Shown here piece after piece: positions 28,988 to 38,374 of a stretch of DNA of 50,996 bases; position 1 is the first letter of the stretch; the number at the start of each line of letters is the position of its first letter. The DNA lies in the NCBI GenBank assembly GCA_030153935.1, contig JASKKX010000002.1:1-50996 (forward strand), given 5' to 3'. Origin of the DNA: Verrucomicrobiota bacterium (GTDB lineage: Bacteria; Verrucomicrobiota; Kiritimatiellia; Kiritimatiellales; Tichowtungiaceae). Below the pieces are notes generated by a model, which was not told where the DNA came from, did not search any database, and was given only the letters and a program-made list of their open reading frames with translations. The position numbers and the translations under genes are program-made.

Positions 28988-30280
28988 TTATTGAAATGCT
29001 GTAAGACCGGCAATAGCCGCTCCAACCAGAGGAGCGTCATCGACCCGGATACAACGGATATGAAGCCCGTGTTCGCTGAGCATAATTTTCAGATGAGCCT
29101 GCACTTTGTCCGCCAACTGAAAGGTTTTATAATAGGTCGATCCGTCAATATTCACGCAAACCGGGCGTTCCGGGTCCTGTCCGGAACCGCACTTTACCAC
29201 ACCGGCCAGAATATTGACTGCCGTCAGCAGCGCCGCACGATCCACGACCGCCGCAAAAACAGTTCTCATAATTTCGCGATCCGCATCGGTAAACGCTTCG
29301 GACCCCAGCACCCCGATATCGCGACCGTTCTTCGCGCTCAGGTTATCGATGTGGATTGTGGAGAGATTTTCCAGGGTCAGAAGCAATGCCTTTCCGGTGG
29401 CGGAAAATACATTCTCAGCAGCCAGCGTTTTCAGCAGTTCAAAAGTGAGAGGTCCCATGTAGACCCCCGAAATTGTTTTTTCAAAGACATGGCCGCCGGG
29501 GTTTTCACTGCGTTCATCAAGTTGCAGGTCAACCGGGCCCCGCGCAAAGGCACTGAATCCACCGGCCTCGACGTTGATCACCTGCGATCCGGGAGGAAGC
29601 TGCCCCTTGAGCTTACCGATGTTTTCATTGCGTTCAACGTAGGCGGTATTGGTTCCGGTTCCCAGAATCAGACCGATATAGGAGGAAGCCCGGAACCCTT
29701 GTCCCTTCGCCATCCCGGCCAGCAGGGTTGCGACGGTATCGTTGAGCATGGCAACCCGCTTGCCGATCATGCCGCGCGCCTCCAATGTCTGAATCAGTCC
29801 GGCACCGATCTGTTTTCCGATCAGGTCCGGAATTTTTATTTCCTTGGTCCAGCGCAGCAGACGGCCGTCCAGATTCGGCAGAATGGTCGCCGGATAAGAA
29901 AAACAGAAACCGATACAGTCGAATTCATCTTTCACCGGTTCGAGCGCATCCGCCAGCACGGTATAGAATTCAGCAGCACTGGCTTTTTTATCACGACCCG
30001 GCATCGGCTGTTTGCTGAACCCGGAAAGTTCTATTCTTCCCGTTTCATCGAACCTGGCGATACAGGTGCGGAGATTTGTTCCTCCCGCATCAATAACCGC
30101 AACCGACCGGCCTGCAGGCACCGCGGCCTCCGTTGCGACATACGCCGGAATCATGGCAAGAGAGCTGGCTTCACCATTAAGGCCTTTTGTCATTTCATCC
30201 AGAAAACTGGTCAGTAACTGTTCTGAGTCATAAGCCTCAGCCGAAACCATCTGTCTCTTCAGCCATGCTGTAATATCCAT
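28988..30280 (-). CDS. Hexokinase (eukaryotic-type hexokinase family)
   Basis: VAVIDAGGTNLRTCIARF, IGFCFSYPATI, MLNDTVATLLAGM, LILGTGTNTAYVE. Confidence 0.88.
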   Translation of the reverse strand: MDITAWLKRQMVSAEAYDSEQLLTSFLDEMTKGLNGEASSLAMIPAYVATEAAVPAGRSVAVIDAGGTNLRTCIARFDETGRIELSGFSKQPMPGRDKKASAAEFYTVLADALEPVKDEFDCIGFCFSYPATILPNLDGRLLRWTKEIKIPDLIGKQIGAGLIQTLEARGMIGKRVAMLNDTVATLLAGMAKGQGFRASSYIGLILGTGTNTAYVERNENIGKLKGQLPPGSQVINVEAGGFSAFARGPVDLQLDERSENPGGHVFEKTISGVYMGPLTFELLKTLAAENVFSATGKALLLTLENLSTIHIDNLSAKNGRDIGVLGSEAFTDADREIMRTVFAAVVDRAALLTAVNILAGVVKCGSGQDPERPVCVNIDGSTYYKTFQLADKVQAHLKIMLSEHGLHIRCIRVDDAPLVGAAIAGLTAFQ

Positions 30281-30316
30281 TATCAGAATCCTCCATAGGA
30301 AGTCGATTAAACACAT

Positions 30317-31228
30317 TTACCCGGTGCGCTTCAAGAGGCTTCTTTTTTGGGGAACATGAACCAGCGCAGCCAACATTCCGCCCAGAATGAAAAGGCCGCC
30401 GAGGAGCATCGGCACCGTCAGGTTTTCGTTGAGTACAATCCAGGCAAATAATGCGGCCAGGAACGGCTTCAGGAAAAACACCATGGAGCCGACTCCTGCG
30501 TCAACATGGCTGATTCCGTAAATAAAAAGAAAATAGCCCAATGCGGTTCCGACCAGCGAAAGATAGGCGACGCCCAGCCAGTCGGCCGCACCATAGGCGG
30601 CAAGAGGAAAGGATTCCATGTCCCAGGCCAGCGGCAGCAGCAGAATACCGCCGATCAGACAGGTAAACGCCGTAAGAGGCAGTGCGCCGTAACGCGACAT
30701 TATTTTTTTAGAAAAGACGGTATACAGTGCAAAAAAAACCGTTGCCGCCGCCATCAGCAAAAGACCGCGGCCTGATACATCCCCGGCATGATCCCGCGAA
30801 AGAATGATAATTCCCGTCACACACAGAACTGCGGAGATCGCTTTGCGGAGCGTGATTTTTTCGGCGAGAACCAGCGGGGCGAAAAGCACGACAAAAACCG
30901 GATTACAGCTGAAAACCAGCGCCGCAATATTGGCGGGAAGAAGGGTAATTGCAAAATGGAAAAAGCCCGCCATCAACGTCACCCCGACCAGACCGAGGAT
31001 GGCAAGCGCCCTGAAATCGCGACGGTTCAGCCGAACCTCCCGTTGACGCAACTGGCGGCATGCCGGAAAAACCAGAACCAGGCCGGTAACGATAAATCGT
31101 AAAAATGCCAGCCAGAACGGGTACTGTCCGGCAATTCCGCCGCCGGACTGCATCACCTTGGATGCCACTTCGATTGTGCTGAACAGAATAATACCTGCAA
31201 ACAAAGAACACAGGCTGCGCCACTTCAT
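30317..31228 (-). CDS. EamA/DMT family transporter
   Basis: Ten-TM-like hydrophobic pattern, two EamA repeats; SLVGTALGYFLFIYGISHVDAGVGS. Confidence 0.87.
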   Translation of the reverse strand: MKWRSLCSLFAGIILFSTIEVASKVMQSGGGIAGQYPFWLAFLRFIVTGLVLVFPACRQLRQREVRLNRRDFRALAILGLVGVTLMAGFFHFAITLLPANIAALVFSCNPVFVVLFAPLVLAEKITLRKAISAVLCVTGIIILSRDHAGDVSGRGLLLMAAATVFFALYTVFSKKIMSRYGALPLTAFTCLIGGILLLPLAWDMESFPLAAYGAADWLGVAYLSLVGTALGYFLFIYGISHVDAGVGSMVFFLKPFLAALFAWIVLNENLTVPMLLGGLFILGGMLAALVHVPQKRSLLKRTG

Positions 31229-31776
31229 TTTATATTCCGGCTCTGCTTTTTCAGATTCCGAAGGAGCAGCATATTCTGAAGTTTCGTCGCAGGGGTCATA
31301 TAGTCCACCAGCAGAATTCCATGAAGATGATCCAGTTCATGCTGAATTGCGCGGGCCAGTAAACCTTTTGCATTGAGAACCTGCACATTTCCGTTCCGAT
31401 CCAAATAGCGCACGACGACCTCGGCGGGACGCTCCACGGGAATATACAGCTTGGGAAAACTAAGGCATCCCTCTTCGGCGATCGCCGTTTCCTCAGAAGA
31501 TCCGATGATTTCCGGATTAATGAAAGCCTGCGGCATTTCAACACCGGGATTATTGGGAAATCCCTGCGCGTTTTTATCCGCCTCGGCAGGTACATCCAGA
31601 ACAAAGATCGCTTCGGTTCTGCCGATCTGCTCGGCGGCCAGACCAATGCCTTCTCCTGCATACATGATGTCCAGCAGGCGATCAGCCAGCTTACGGATTT
31701 CCTCGGTGACTTTTTTGACCGGTTCAGACTGTTTCCGCAAAACCGGATTTCCGTAAATACAGATCGGACCTTCCAT
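31225..31776 (-). CDS. def: Peptide deformylase
   Basis: GEGIGLAAEQIG, EEGCLSFP, QHELDHLHGIL. Confidence 0.96.
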   Translation of the reverse strand: MEGPICIYGNPVLRKQSEPVKKVTEEIRKLADRLLDIMYAGEGIGLAAEQIGRTEAIFVLDVPAEADKNAQGFPNNPGVEMPQAFINPEIIGSSEETAIAEEGCLSFPKLYIPVERPAEVVVRYLDRNGNVQVLNAKGLLARAIQHELDHLHGILLVDYMTPATKLQNMLLLRNLKKQSRNIK

Positions 31777-31817
31777 TTTTTCTCCTCAACCTTGTTCTAA
31801 ACGCGTATTTGTATCGT

Positions 31818-33293
31818 ATGGACATTATTTTCTCAACGTTTAACGCCCGCTATTCCCATACGGCGCTCTCCCTGCGCTATCTGCGCGCCAATCTGGGAGA
31901 TCTTCAGGATCAATCGGTCATTGTTGAATTTGATAATCGTCTCTCTCCATACGCAGCTGCTGAAAAACTGCTCTCGTACAACCCGAAGATCATCCTGTTC
32001 AGTGTCTACATCTGGAATCTTGTACTCACCTACGAAACGGTCGCCATTCTGCGCACCGTCAATCCAGGAATCAAAATCGTGATCGGCGGACCGGAAGTCA
32101 GTTATGAATACAACGATTCACTGATTGTCCAGCAGGCGGATCACCTGGTGTGCGGGGAAGGCGAAGGCGTCATAGCCGGTTTATGCCGCGAGCTGCTGGA
32201 CGGAAAATCCGGACCGAAAATAATCCACGCCCCGCCGGCAGATCTGCACCGGATCAAACTGCCTTACAACGAATATACGGAAGAAGACATTGCCCATCGC
32301 CGCATCTATGTTGAAACCTCCCGCGGCTGTCCCTTTACCTGTCAATACTGTCTTTCCGCAGTTGAACCGGGTGTGCGTTTTTTCCCGCGGGAGCAGATTT
32401 TTACGGCGTTTAAACAGCTCATCGAACGCGGCGCACGGATTTTCAAGTTTCTTGACCGCAGCTTCAACATCAATACTGCTCATGCCGCCGCCGTTCTGCA
32501 GTTTTTTTTCGACAACCGGCAAAACGGCATGATGCTCCACCTGGAATGGGAACCGGAGCGTTTTCCGCCGATCCTTGAAAAAATGATAACTGAAGCCCCT
32601 CCCGGATTCTTTCAGCTGGAGGTCGGCGTACAGACATTTAATCCCGAAGTTGCTGTACGCATCGAAAGAAAACTGAATGCGGAGCAAATCGAAACACATA
32701 TCCGTGCTCTCGCCGCCGCCCCGTCCGCACATCTTCACGCCGACCTCATCGCCGGTCTGCCGGGAGAAGATCTTGAAAGTATATCAAGAGGGTTTGACCG
32801 TCTGCACGCCTGCGGTCCCCAGGAAATCCAGCTCGGCATTCTCAAAAAGCTGCGCGGAGCACCCATCGCCCGGCACGATGTTGAATGGCAGATGGTTTAT
32901 AATACCTCACCGCCCTATGATGTTCTGCAGACCTCAACACTCAGCTTTGTTGAGCTTCAGCAAATCCGCCGCTTTGCCCGGTTCTGGGATATCACCGTCA
33001 ACAGCGGGCGGTTTCCGCATACCGCGCCGCTGCTTTGGAAAAACCGGTCGTCGGTATTCGCCGCTTTCATGGAATGGAGCGAATGGCTCTATCGCAAAAC
33101 CGGTTCCACTGCGGGAATCGCTCCGCCGCGTCTCGCGCGTCTCCTCGAAGAGTTTTTAACCGGAAAACGGCCTCTGTCCGCGGAAACCGTTTCCTGTGCA
33201 ATTCAATGCGATCAGAACAGCAGATCCCGCGGATCAAAAGGCATGGAACGTCAGACCCGATCAGGCATTCCGAAAAACACAAAATCGGTGTAA
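31818..33293 (+). CDS. B12-binding domain radical SAM protein
   Basis: N-terminal cobalamin-binding-like domain, VETSRGCPFTCQYCLSA radical SAM motif. Confidence 0.9.
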   Translation: MDIIFSTFNARYSHTALSLRYLRANLGDLQDQSVIVEFDNRLSPYAAAEKLLSYNPKIILFSVYIWNLVLTYETVAILRTVNPGIKIVIGGPEVSYEYNDSLIVQQADHLVCGEGEGVIAGLCRELLDGKSGPKIIHAPPADLHRIKLPYNEYTEEDIAHRRIYVETSRGCPFTCQYCLSAVEPGVRFFPREQIFTAFKQLIERGARIFKFLDRSFNINTAHAAAVLQFFFDNRQNGMMLHLEWEPERFPPILEKMITEAPPGFFQLEVGVQTFNPEVAVRIERKLNAEQIETHIRALAAAPSAHLHADLIAGLPGEDLESISRGFDRLHACGPQEIQLGILKKLRGAPIARHDVEWQMVYNTSPPYDVLQTSTLSFVELQQIRRFARFWDITVNSGRFPHTAPLLWKNRSSVFAAFMEWSEWLYRKTGSTAGIAPPRLARLLEEFLTGKRPLSAETVSCAIQCDQNSRSRGSKGMERQTRSGIPKNTKSV

Positions 33294-33353
33294 TCTGAAA
33301 ATACAGCGAACAGGCCGGATCCCGGGGAATCGCCCGGAGGGGGGTGTATGGCC

Positions 33354-33761
33354 TTACATCCGCGCATCCAGATAATTCTGCAGAATAATCTGCGCCGCGA
33401 CCTTATCCACAACGCCCTTGCGCTTCTTTCCGTCGAGTCCCGCTTCGCGCAGCGCGTTATGCGCACTCACCGTGCTCAGTCGCTCATCCCACTCAAAAAC
33501 CGGTACATCCGTTTTCGTTTTGAGCTTTTCTTCAAACGCGCGCACCTTCTCCGTCGCCGGTCCGTACGAACCGTCCATATTGCGCGGCAGACCGATTACA
33601 ATCTTTTCCACACCGTGTTTAATAAGCAACGCAACAATCTCATCAATGGCCGACTTACCGCTTTGAATCGTCGTCAGCGGTGAGGCGAGAAACGCGGTTT
33701 CATCGCTCATTGCAATGCCGATGCGCACGTCGCCGTGATCAATACCGAGCACGCGTCCCAT
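33354..33761 (-). CDS. ruvX: Holliday junction resolvase-like RuvX/YqgF
   Basis: VLGIDHGDVRIGIAMSD...DERLSTVSA...DKVAAQIILQNYLD. Confidence 0.93.
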   Translation of the reverse strand: MGRVLGIDHGDVRIGIAMSDETAFLASPLTTIQSGKSAIDEIVALLIKHGVEKIVIGLPRNMDGSYGPATEKVRAFEEKLKTKTDVPVFEWDERLSTVSAHNALREAGLDGKKRKGVVDKVAAQIILQNYLDARM

Positions 33762-34843
33762 CAGAGCAGTTCCTCAAACGAACCCTTTTCCTTCAGGGCG
33801 GCCACCATTTTTTTTATATCCTGCGCACGCTCCTTCGGGCAGACCAGTGTCACGCCTTCGGCCTGCACCACCACCAGATTCTCTGCGCCGATCACCGCCG
33901 TCAACCGATCTTTGGAATAAATAATATTATTCTTCGAATCGATCTGTTCGCAGGTACCGATCAGCGTATTTCCGTTTTCGTCCGGAGAGAAATGGTTCTC
34001 CAGAGCGGGCCATGAACCGACGTCGTCCCACGCGAAGGTTCCGCATGCCATCACAATATTATCCGCTTTTTCCATCAGCGCGTAATCAATCGATATTTTT
34101 CCGAGGGTCGGATAGATTTTTTCAAGGCCTCGGTGGATTTCGCCGCGCGCGGCATATTCCTTCAGCTCATCCATCAGCTGCTTCATCCCCGGGCAGTGCG
34201 CGGCAAACGCGCGCGAAAGGGTAGGAACCGACCAGATAAACATGCCGGAATTCCAGAAGAACGTTCCGGCATTGAGGTAATGCTGTGCCGTTTCCGCATC
34301 CGGTTTTTCGACAAAGCGCACCGCTTTTTTAAACTGCACATTTTCCAGAACCTGAAAATCCTCGCCCGACTCGATATAACCGAAACCGGTTTGCGGAGAG
34401 GTCGGCCGAATCCCGATGGTCACCAGAATTTCATTCTGCTCCGCGAGATCCATCCCGCCGCGCAGCGTCGCCCTGAAGACATCGGGATCGCCCATCACGT
34501 GATCGGCGGTCAGCACGGCAAAAACAGCCTGCGGATCGCGTGCAGCAATCAGCGCGCCGCCGCAGGCCACTGCTGCGGCCGTATCGCGGCCGATCGGCTC
34601 GCCGACGATATTTTCCGGCGGCAGCATCGGAACCGCCGCGCGCGCGGCTTCGACCAAGTCGGCATTCGTCACCACAAAAACATTTTCCGGCGGAATCAAA
34701 CTGTCGAGGCGGTCCACCGCCTGAGCAATCAGCGGCCGGTCACCGACCAGCGCCAAAAGCTGCTTCGGATGTTTCGATGTGCTCAGCGGCCAGAAGCGTT
34801 CGCCCTTCCCGCCGGCCATAATCACTGCATAACGTCCTGCCAT
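33761..34843 (-). CDS. manC: Mannose-1-phosphate guanylyltransferase
   Basis: VIMAGGKGERFWPLSTSKHPKQLL, GYIESG, FVEKPD, WNSGMFIW. Confidence 0.92.
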   Translation of the reverse strand: MAGRYAVIMAGGKGERFWPLSTSKHPKQLLALVGDRPLIAQAVDRLDSLIPPENVFVVTNADLVEAARAAVPMLPPENIVGEPIGRDTAAAVACGGALIAARDPQAVFAVLTADHVMGDPDVFRATLRGGMDLAEQNEILVTIGIRPTSPQTGFGYIESGEDFQVLENVQFKKAVRFVEKPDAETAQHYLNAGTFFWNSGMFIWSVPTLSRAFAAHCPGMKQLMDELKEYAARGEIHRGLEKIYPTLGKISIDYALMEKADNIVMACGTFAWDDVGSWPALENHFSPDENGNTLIGTCEQIDSKNNIIYSKDRLTAVIGAENLVVVQAEGVTLVCPKERAQDIKKMVAALKEKGSFEELL

Positions 34844-34872
34844 TATTCCCTCTCTTTTTTTTCTGATGAGTC

Positions 34873-34891
34873 AGACGGGGCAACCCCGTCT
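34873..34891. repeat. Perfect hairpin, possible terminator or dispersed palindrome
   Basis: AGACGGGG-CAA-CCCCGTCT. Confidence 0.55.
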
Positions 34892-35475
34892 TACATTTCA
34901 ACATTCATAACACCTTTGCACGCAGGATAGGCGGAACAGCCCCGGAATTCTTTTCCGGCACTCGGACCTTTCCCCGCCGGTCGCTCTCTTATTTCACCAC
35001 CGCACAGCATCGCATTTCCGGCGAGTTCTGCTTCCGCCTTTGCCACAAAATTTGTCAGACCCGCCAAACGGGGCCGATTCGTCCGTTCGGGCGGCAAATC
35101 CGCGACATCATACCGCAGCCGCTCGCGCATAGCCAGCGCTTCCGGCGAATTCTTTTCCCGGTCTCTTCGTCTTTAACCGTGATCAGACGCATCCGGGCCG
35201 GATATTTCTGAGACGAGGCCTGCCCGTTGAAGAAGATGATCCGCGAGAACTCCCTTTTTCCCGCCTTCGCCAGCCTGTCGGATATAATGGCTGAAAAACT
35301 CCCTGGCCGGCCTTCACATCGTGCCTTTTGCCGTCGCTGAGATGGCCAGCCGCCGAACCAGCGGCGATTCGGAGCGGGTCAGTTCCGCCAGTTCACCGAA
35401 AGCAGCAGCGGGGGCACTTTCACCCAGCACTTTGGCCTGCGCGGCCAGCTTTCTTTCGTTCGCGATGTTCATGAC
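34890..35475 (-). pseudogene. Frame-disrupted remnant: HEAT-like helical segment and C-terminal topoisomerase-type zinc ribbon
   Basis: Separate frames encode KLAAQAKVLGESAPAAAFGELAELTRSESPLVRRLAISA and GGEIRERPAGKGPSAGKEFRGCSAYPACKGVMN. Confidence 0.5.
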
Positions 35476-35522
35476 GGGTGCCGCATTTTCGATGCTTCAC
35501 CGCGTCCGCAATAAGTGGAACG

Positions 35523-36332
35523 CTATGAAGGAGATTTGACTGCTTTGACCATTTCGGCGACAAAGGCGGCGGCATCGGCGCGGCCGTCAGGCGTATGCGG
35601 ATTGTTGTGAAATTTGTTGACGATTGCCGAGCCGACGACGACGGCGTCGGCAAACGACGCCGCTTCCGCCGCCTGCTGCGGCGTGCCGATTCCAAACCCG
35701 AGCGCAACGGGCAGCTGGGTGTATGTCTTGATTTTATCAACCAGACCGCGCGCCCCTGCGGCGATGCTGTCGCGCACGCCGGTGACGCCTTCGCGCGAGA
35801 CGCAGTAGACAAAACCGTTGGCGTCCTTGACGATTTTCCGGATCCGCTCTTCGGGTGTAGTGGGCGTGATGAGAGAAATGGTGTTGAGGTTGGCGGCGGA
35901 GATGAATTTTTTGTACGGGCCGGATTCTTCGCGCGGCATGTCGAGAATGAGAAATCCGTCGATGCCCGCTGCGGCAGCTTCGTTCATGGCCTTTTCAAAT
36001 CCGCGGGCGTGAAGCGTGTTCAGATAGGCGTAGAAAATCATCGGAATCTGCGAGCGCTCGCGGATTTTCGCAACACAGTCCATCACTCCGTTAAAGGTGG
36101 CGCCGGCGGCGAGTGCGCGGGAAGCAGCGTCCTGGTTGACGCGACCGTCGGCCAGCGGATCGGAAAACGGCAGGCCGAGTTCGACGAGATCCACGCCGGC
36201 ATCTTCCAGACGCAGCACAATGTCAACCGTCTCATCCAGCGAGGGATCTCCCGCGCCGATGTAGGCAATGAATCCTTTTCGGCCTTGTTTTTTCAGGGCG
36301 GCGAATTTCTGATCAACGCGTGTCTTTTTCAT
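35523..36332 (-). CDS. trpA: Tryptophan synthase alpha chain
   Basis: GFIAYIGAGDPSLDETVDIVLRLEDAGVDLVELGLPFSDPLADG. Confidence 0.97.
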   Translation of the reverse strand: MKKTRVDQKFAALKKQGRKGFIAYIGAGDPSLDETVDIVLRLEDAGVDLVELGLPFSDPLADGRVNQDAASRALAAGATFNGVMDCVAKIRERSQIPMIFYAYLNTLHARGFEKAMNEAAAAGIDGFLILDMPREESGPYKKFISAANLNTISLITPTTPEERIRKIVKDANGFVYCVSREGVTGVRDSIAAGARGLVDKIKTYTQLPVALGFGIGTPQQAAEAASFADAVVVGSAIVNKFHNNPHTPDGRADAAAFVAEMVKAVKSPS

Positions 36333-36813
36333 GCTTTTTCAATGGGTGGAGCGTTTTATCCTGTTTCCCCGGCGGGGGAAAAGCCGATCTGTTTTCCATG
36401 TCGGAAAGCTGATCCGCAGAAAATTTCTGCTCGAATTTGCCGATACGACGGGCAATGTCATTTAAACGGAATTCAATGGAATTGAGCATCCAGAACTGAA
36501 AATGTTCAACTTTCGTCTGTTTGTGAATCATCCAGATGATTTTTACAGAAACCAGAAATATGGCTAATTCCAGCGAAACGATCGGCGATAAAAACGGAAT
36601 ATGGATATGAAATAAATGCCGCAGCATGTCGAAGCAGAACAAAAAAATTATTACGACAACAAAAATCATATTGATGATCTTGTCTCGATGCCGGGAGCCT
36701 TTCCCTCCAATCTGTCCGATCAGATCTCTAATTCTTTCTTTTTCTGCCCGAAAGTGTTCCAGCTCGCCTTCCAAGATATTATTGCCAGGCTGTCTATCAC
36801 GATCTTCGTTCAT
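36313..36813 (-). CDS. Uncharacterised two-TM protein
   Basis: INMIFVVVIIFLFCFDML and IVSLELAIFLVSVKIIWMI TM segments; overlaps mcsB stop and trpA start. Confidence 0.7.
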   Translation of the reverse strand: MNEDRDRQPGNNILEGELEHFRAEKERIRDLIGQIGGKGSRHRDKIINMIFVVVIIFLFCFDMLRHLFHIHIPFLSPIVSLELAIFLVSVKIIWMIHKQTKVEHFQFWMLNSIEFRLNDIARRIGKFEQKFSADQLSDMENRSAFPPPGKQDKTLHPLKKHEKDTR

Positions 36814-37862
36814 TCTTTCCTTTCCAGAAACTTTCGGATGAGCAGAGCGCGCTGGATGTCGCGTTCCTCAGGGCTCAGCGCAGAACCCGCCTCTTTCTGC
36901 AGGTGAGCCGGATGAATCCGAATGAAAAGCCGGTCGATTTCACGTCGCGCCGTATTGGGCAGCAGCTCGAGGTCCACCCCCAGCCGCAGGGCAGAAAGCA
37001 GATCAAGCGCCTCCCCGGTTGTCATCAGAACGGCATTGGCCAGAATTCCATAGGCACGTCCGACATGGTCCTGTACCCGGATTCGCTGGGTTTCCATCAG
37101 CCGCCGCCGGGCATTTTTCTCATGTTCGATCACTTCAAGTACAATCTGTTCCAGATGGGCGATAATCTCCATCTCGGATTTTCCCAGGGTAATCTGGTTC
37201 GAAATCTGGAACATGTGGCCGGAAGCCTCGGAGCCTTCGCCCCACAGTCCGCGCACGGCGAGTCCGATTTTTGAGACGGCATTAATCATTGGTTTAATTT
37301 CTCCGCTCAAGATCAGTCCCGGCAGATGCAACATCACGCTGGCGCGCAAACCGGTGCCGACGTTGGACGGACAGGCCGTCAAATAGCCGAGCTTGCTCGA
37401 AAAAGCATAGGAAAGAGTTTTTTCCAAATCGTTATCCAGCTGATCGGCCGCCTCCCATGCTTTCTGAAGGTTCAGGCCCGGCTGAAGTGACTGCAGACGC
37501 AGGTGATCTTCTTCGTTCACCATGACTGCGCGGCATTCATCTTCGCAGACAAATACCCCGCTGCCGGCCTGGCGTTCGGCCAGTTCCCGACTGATCAGGT
37601 GGCGTTCAAAAAGAAGTTCCCGGTCCAGTGCGTTCAGTTCATCCATTCGCCAGCGAAGAAAACCGCCGCCGTTCACCGCATCGAATGCGGAAGCAACCTT
37701 ATCCCAAACCTGATTGCGAACCTCTTTAGAGGCCCATCCCGGGAACGTGGTGTCACGCAGATTGCGTGCAAGACGTATGCGACTGCTGATTACCGGGCCT
37801 TCGTCAGGTCCGGTTTCCAGCCAGCCTCCATGCCGATCGAGAAGATCGTCCAGAGCCGTCAC
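36810..37862 (-). CDS. mcsB: Protein arginine kinase McsB (ATP:guanido phosphotransferase)
   Basis: VISSRIRLARNLRDTTFPGW, VMVNEEDHLRLQSL, CPSNVGTGLRASVMLHLPGL, RDIQRALLIRKFL. Confidence 0.93.
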   Translation of the reverse strand: MTALDDLLDRHGGWLETGPDEGPVISSRIRLARNLRDTTFPGWASKEVRNQVWDKVASAFDAVNGGGFLRWRMDELNALDRELLFERHLISRELAERQAGSGVFVCEDECRAVMVNEEDHLRLQSLQPGLNLQKAWEAADQLDNDLEKTLSYAFSSKLGYLTACPSNVGTGLRASVMLHLPGLILSGEIKPMINAVSKIGLAVRGLWGEGSEASGHMFQISNQITLGKSEMEIIAHLEQIVLEVIEHEKNARRRLMETQRIRVQDHVGRAYGILANAVLMTTGEALDLLSALRLGVDLELLPNTARREIDRLFIRIHPAHLQKEAGSALSPEERDIQRALLIRKFLERKE

Positions 37863-38365
37863 TGGTCACCTCCTGCCGCGGCGGCTTCATCCCGGCAGGC
37901 TTTGATTTGATCGCGCAATTCAGCCGCTTTTTCATAATCCTCACGGGCTATGGTCTCCTCCAGTTCTTTCTGGAGCCGGGCAATTTTCGATTTCATTCGC
38001 GTCTGAACTCCCTCCCGGGCCGGAATTTTGCCGATGTGCTGAGAACTGTGGTGCATCGCTTTAACCGCCGCCGTCAGTTCAGCCATGAATGTTTTATAAC
38101 ATTCAGGACAGCCGAGCCGGCTGCTTTTGCGAAACTCATCGTGCGTCATACCGCAGCGCGGGCAGGCCAGTGTCAGATTGCTCGCGGTGGACTGCTGCGA
38201 CTGCTGACTGAGCCCCATCAGAATGTCGGTGATGGAAATCGGACTGTTTACATCAACACCCTGCGCTTTTGCATGTTCTTCGCAGAGATGAACCTCTTTT
38301 ATCTCTCCGTTGACCACCTGCGTCAGATGGACTACGGCTTCTTTGTCGCAGAGATCGCATTTCAT
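37859..38365 (-). CDS. mcsA: McsA-like protein (CxxC zinc fingers, UVR motif)
   Basis: CDLCDKEAVVHLTQV, CPRCGMTHDEFRKSSRLGCPECY, LEETIAREDYEKAAELRDQI. Confidence 0.88.
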   Translation of the reverse strand: MKCDLCDKEAVVHLTQVVNGEIKEVHLCEEHAKAQGVDVNSPISITDILMGLSQQSQQSTASNLTLACPRCGMTHDEFRKSSRLGCPECYKTFMAELTAAVKAMHHSSQHIGKIPAREGVQTRMKSKIARLQKELEETIAREDYEKAAELRDQIKACRDEAAAAGGDQ

Positions 38366-38374
38366 GATCTGCTC

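Noticed and set aside
28991-30217. 408-aa plus-strand ORF
   Set aside because: Antisense to the hexokinase gene
35595-36485. 296-aa plus-strand ORF
   Set aside because: Antisense to trpA; shadow ORF
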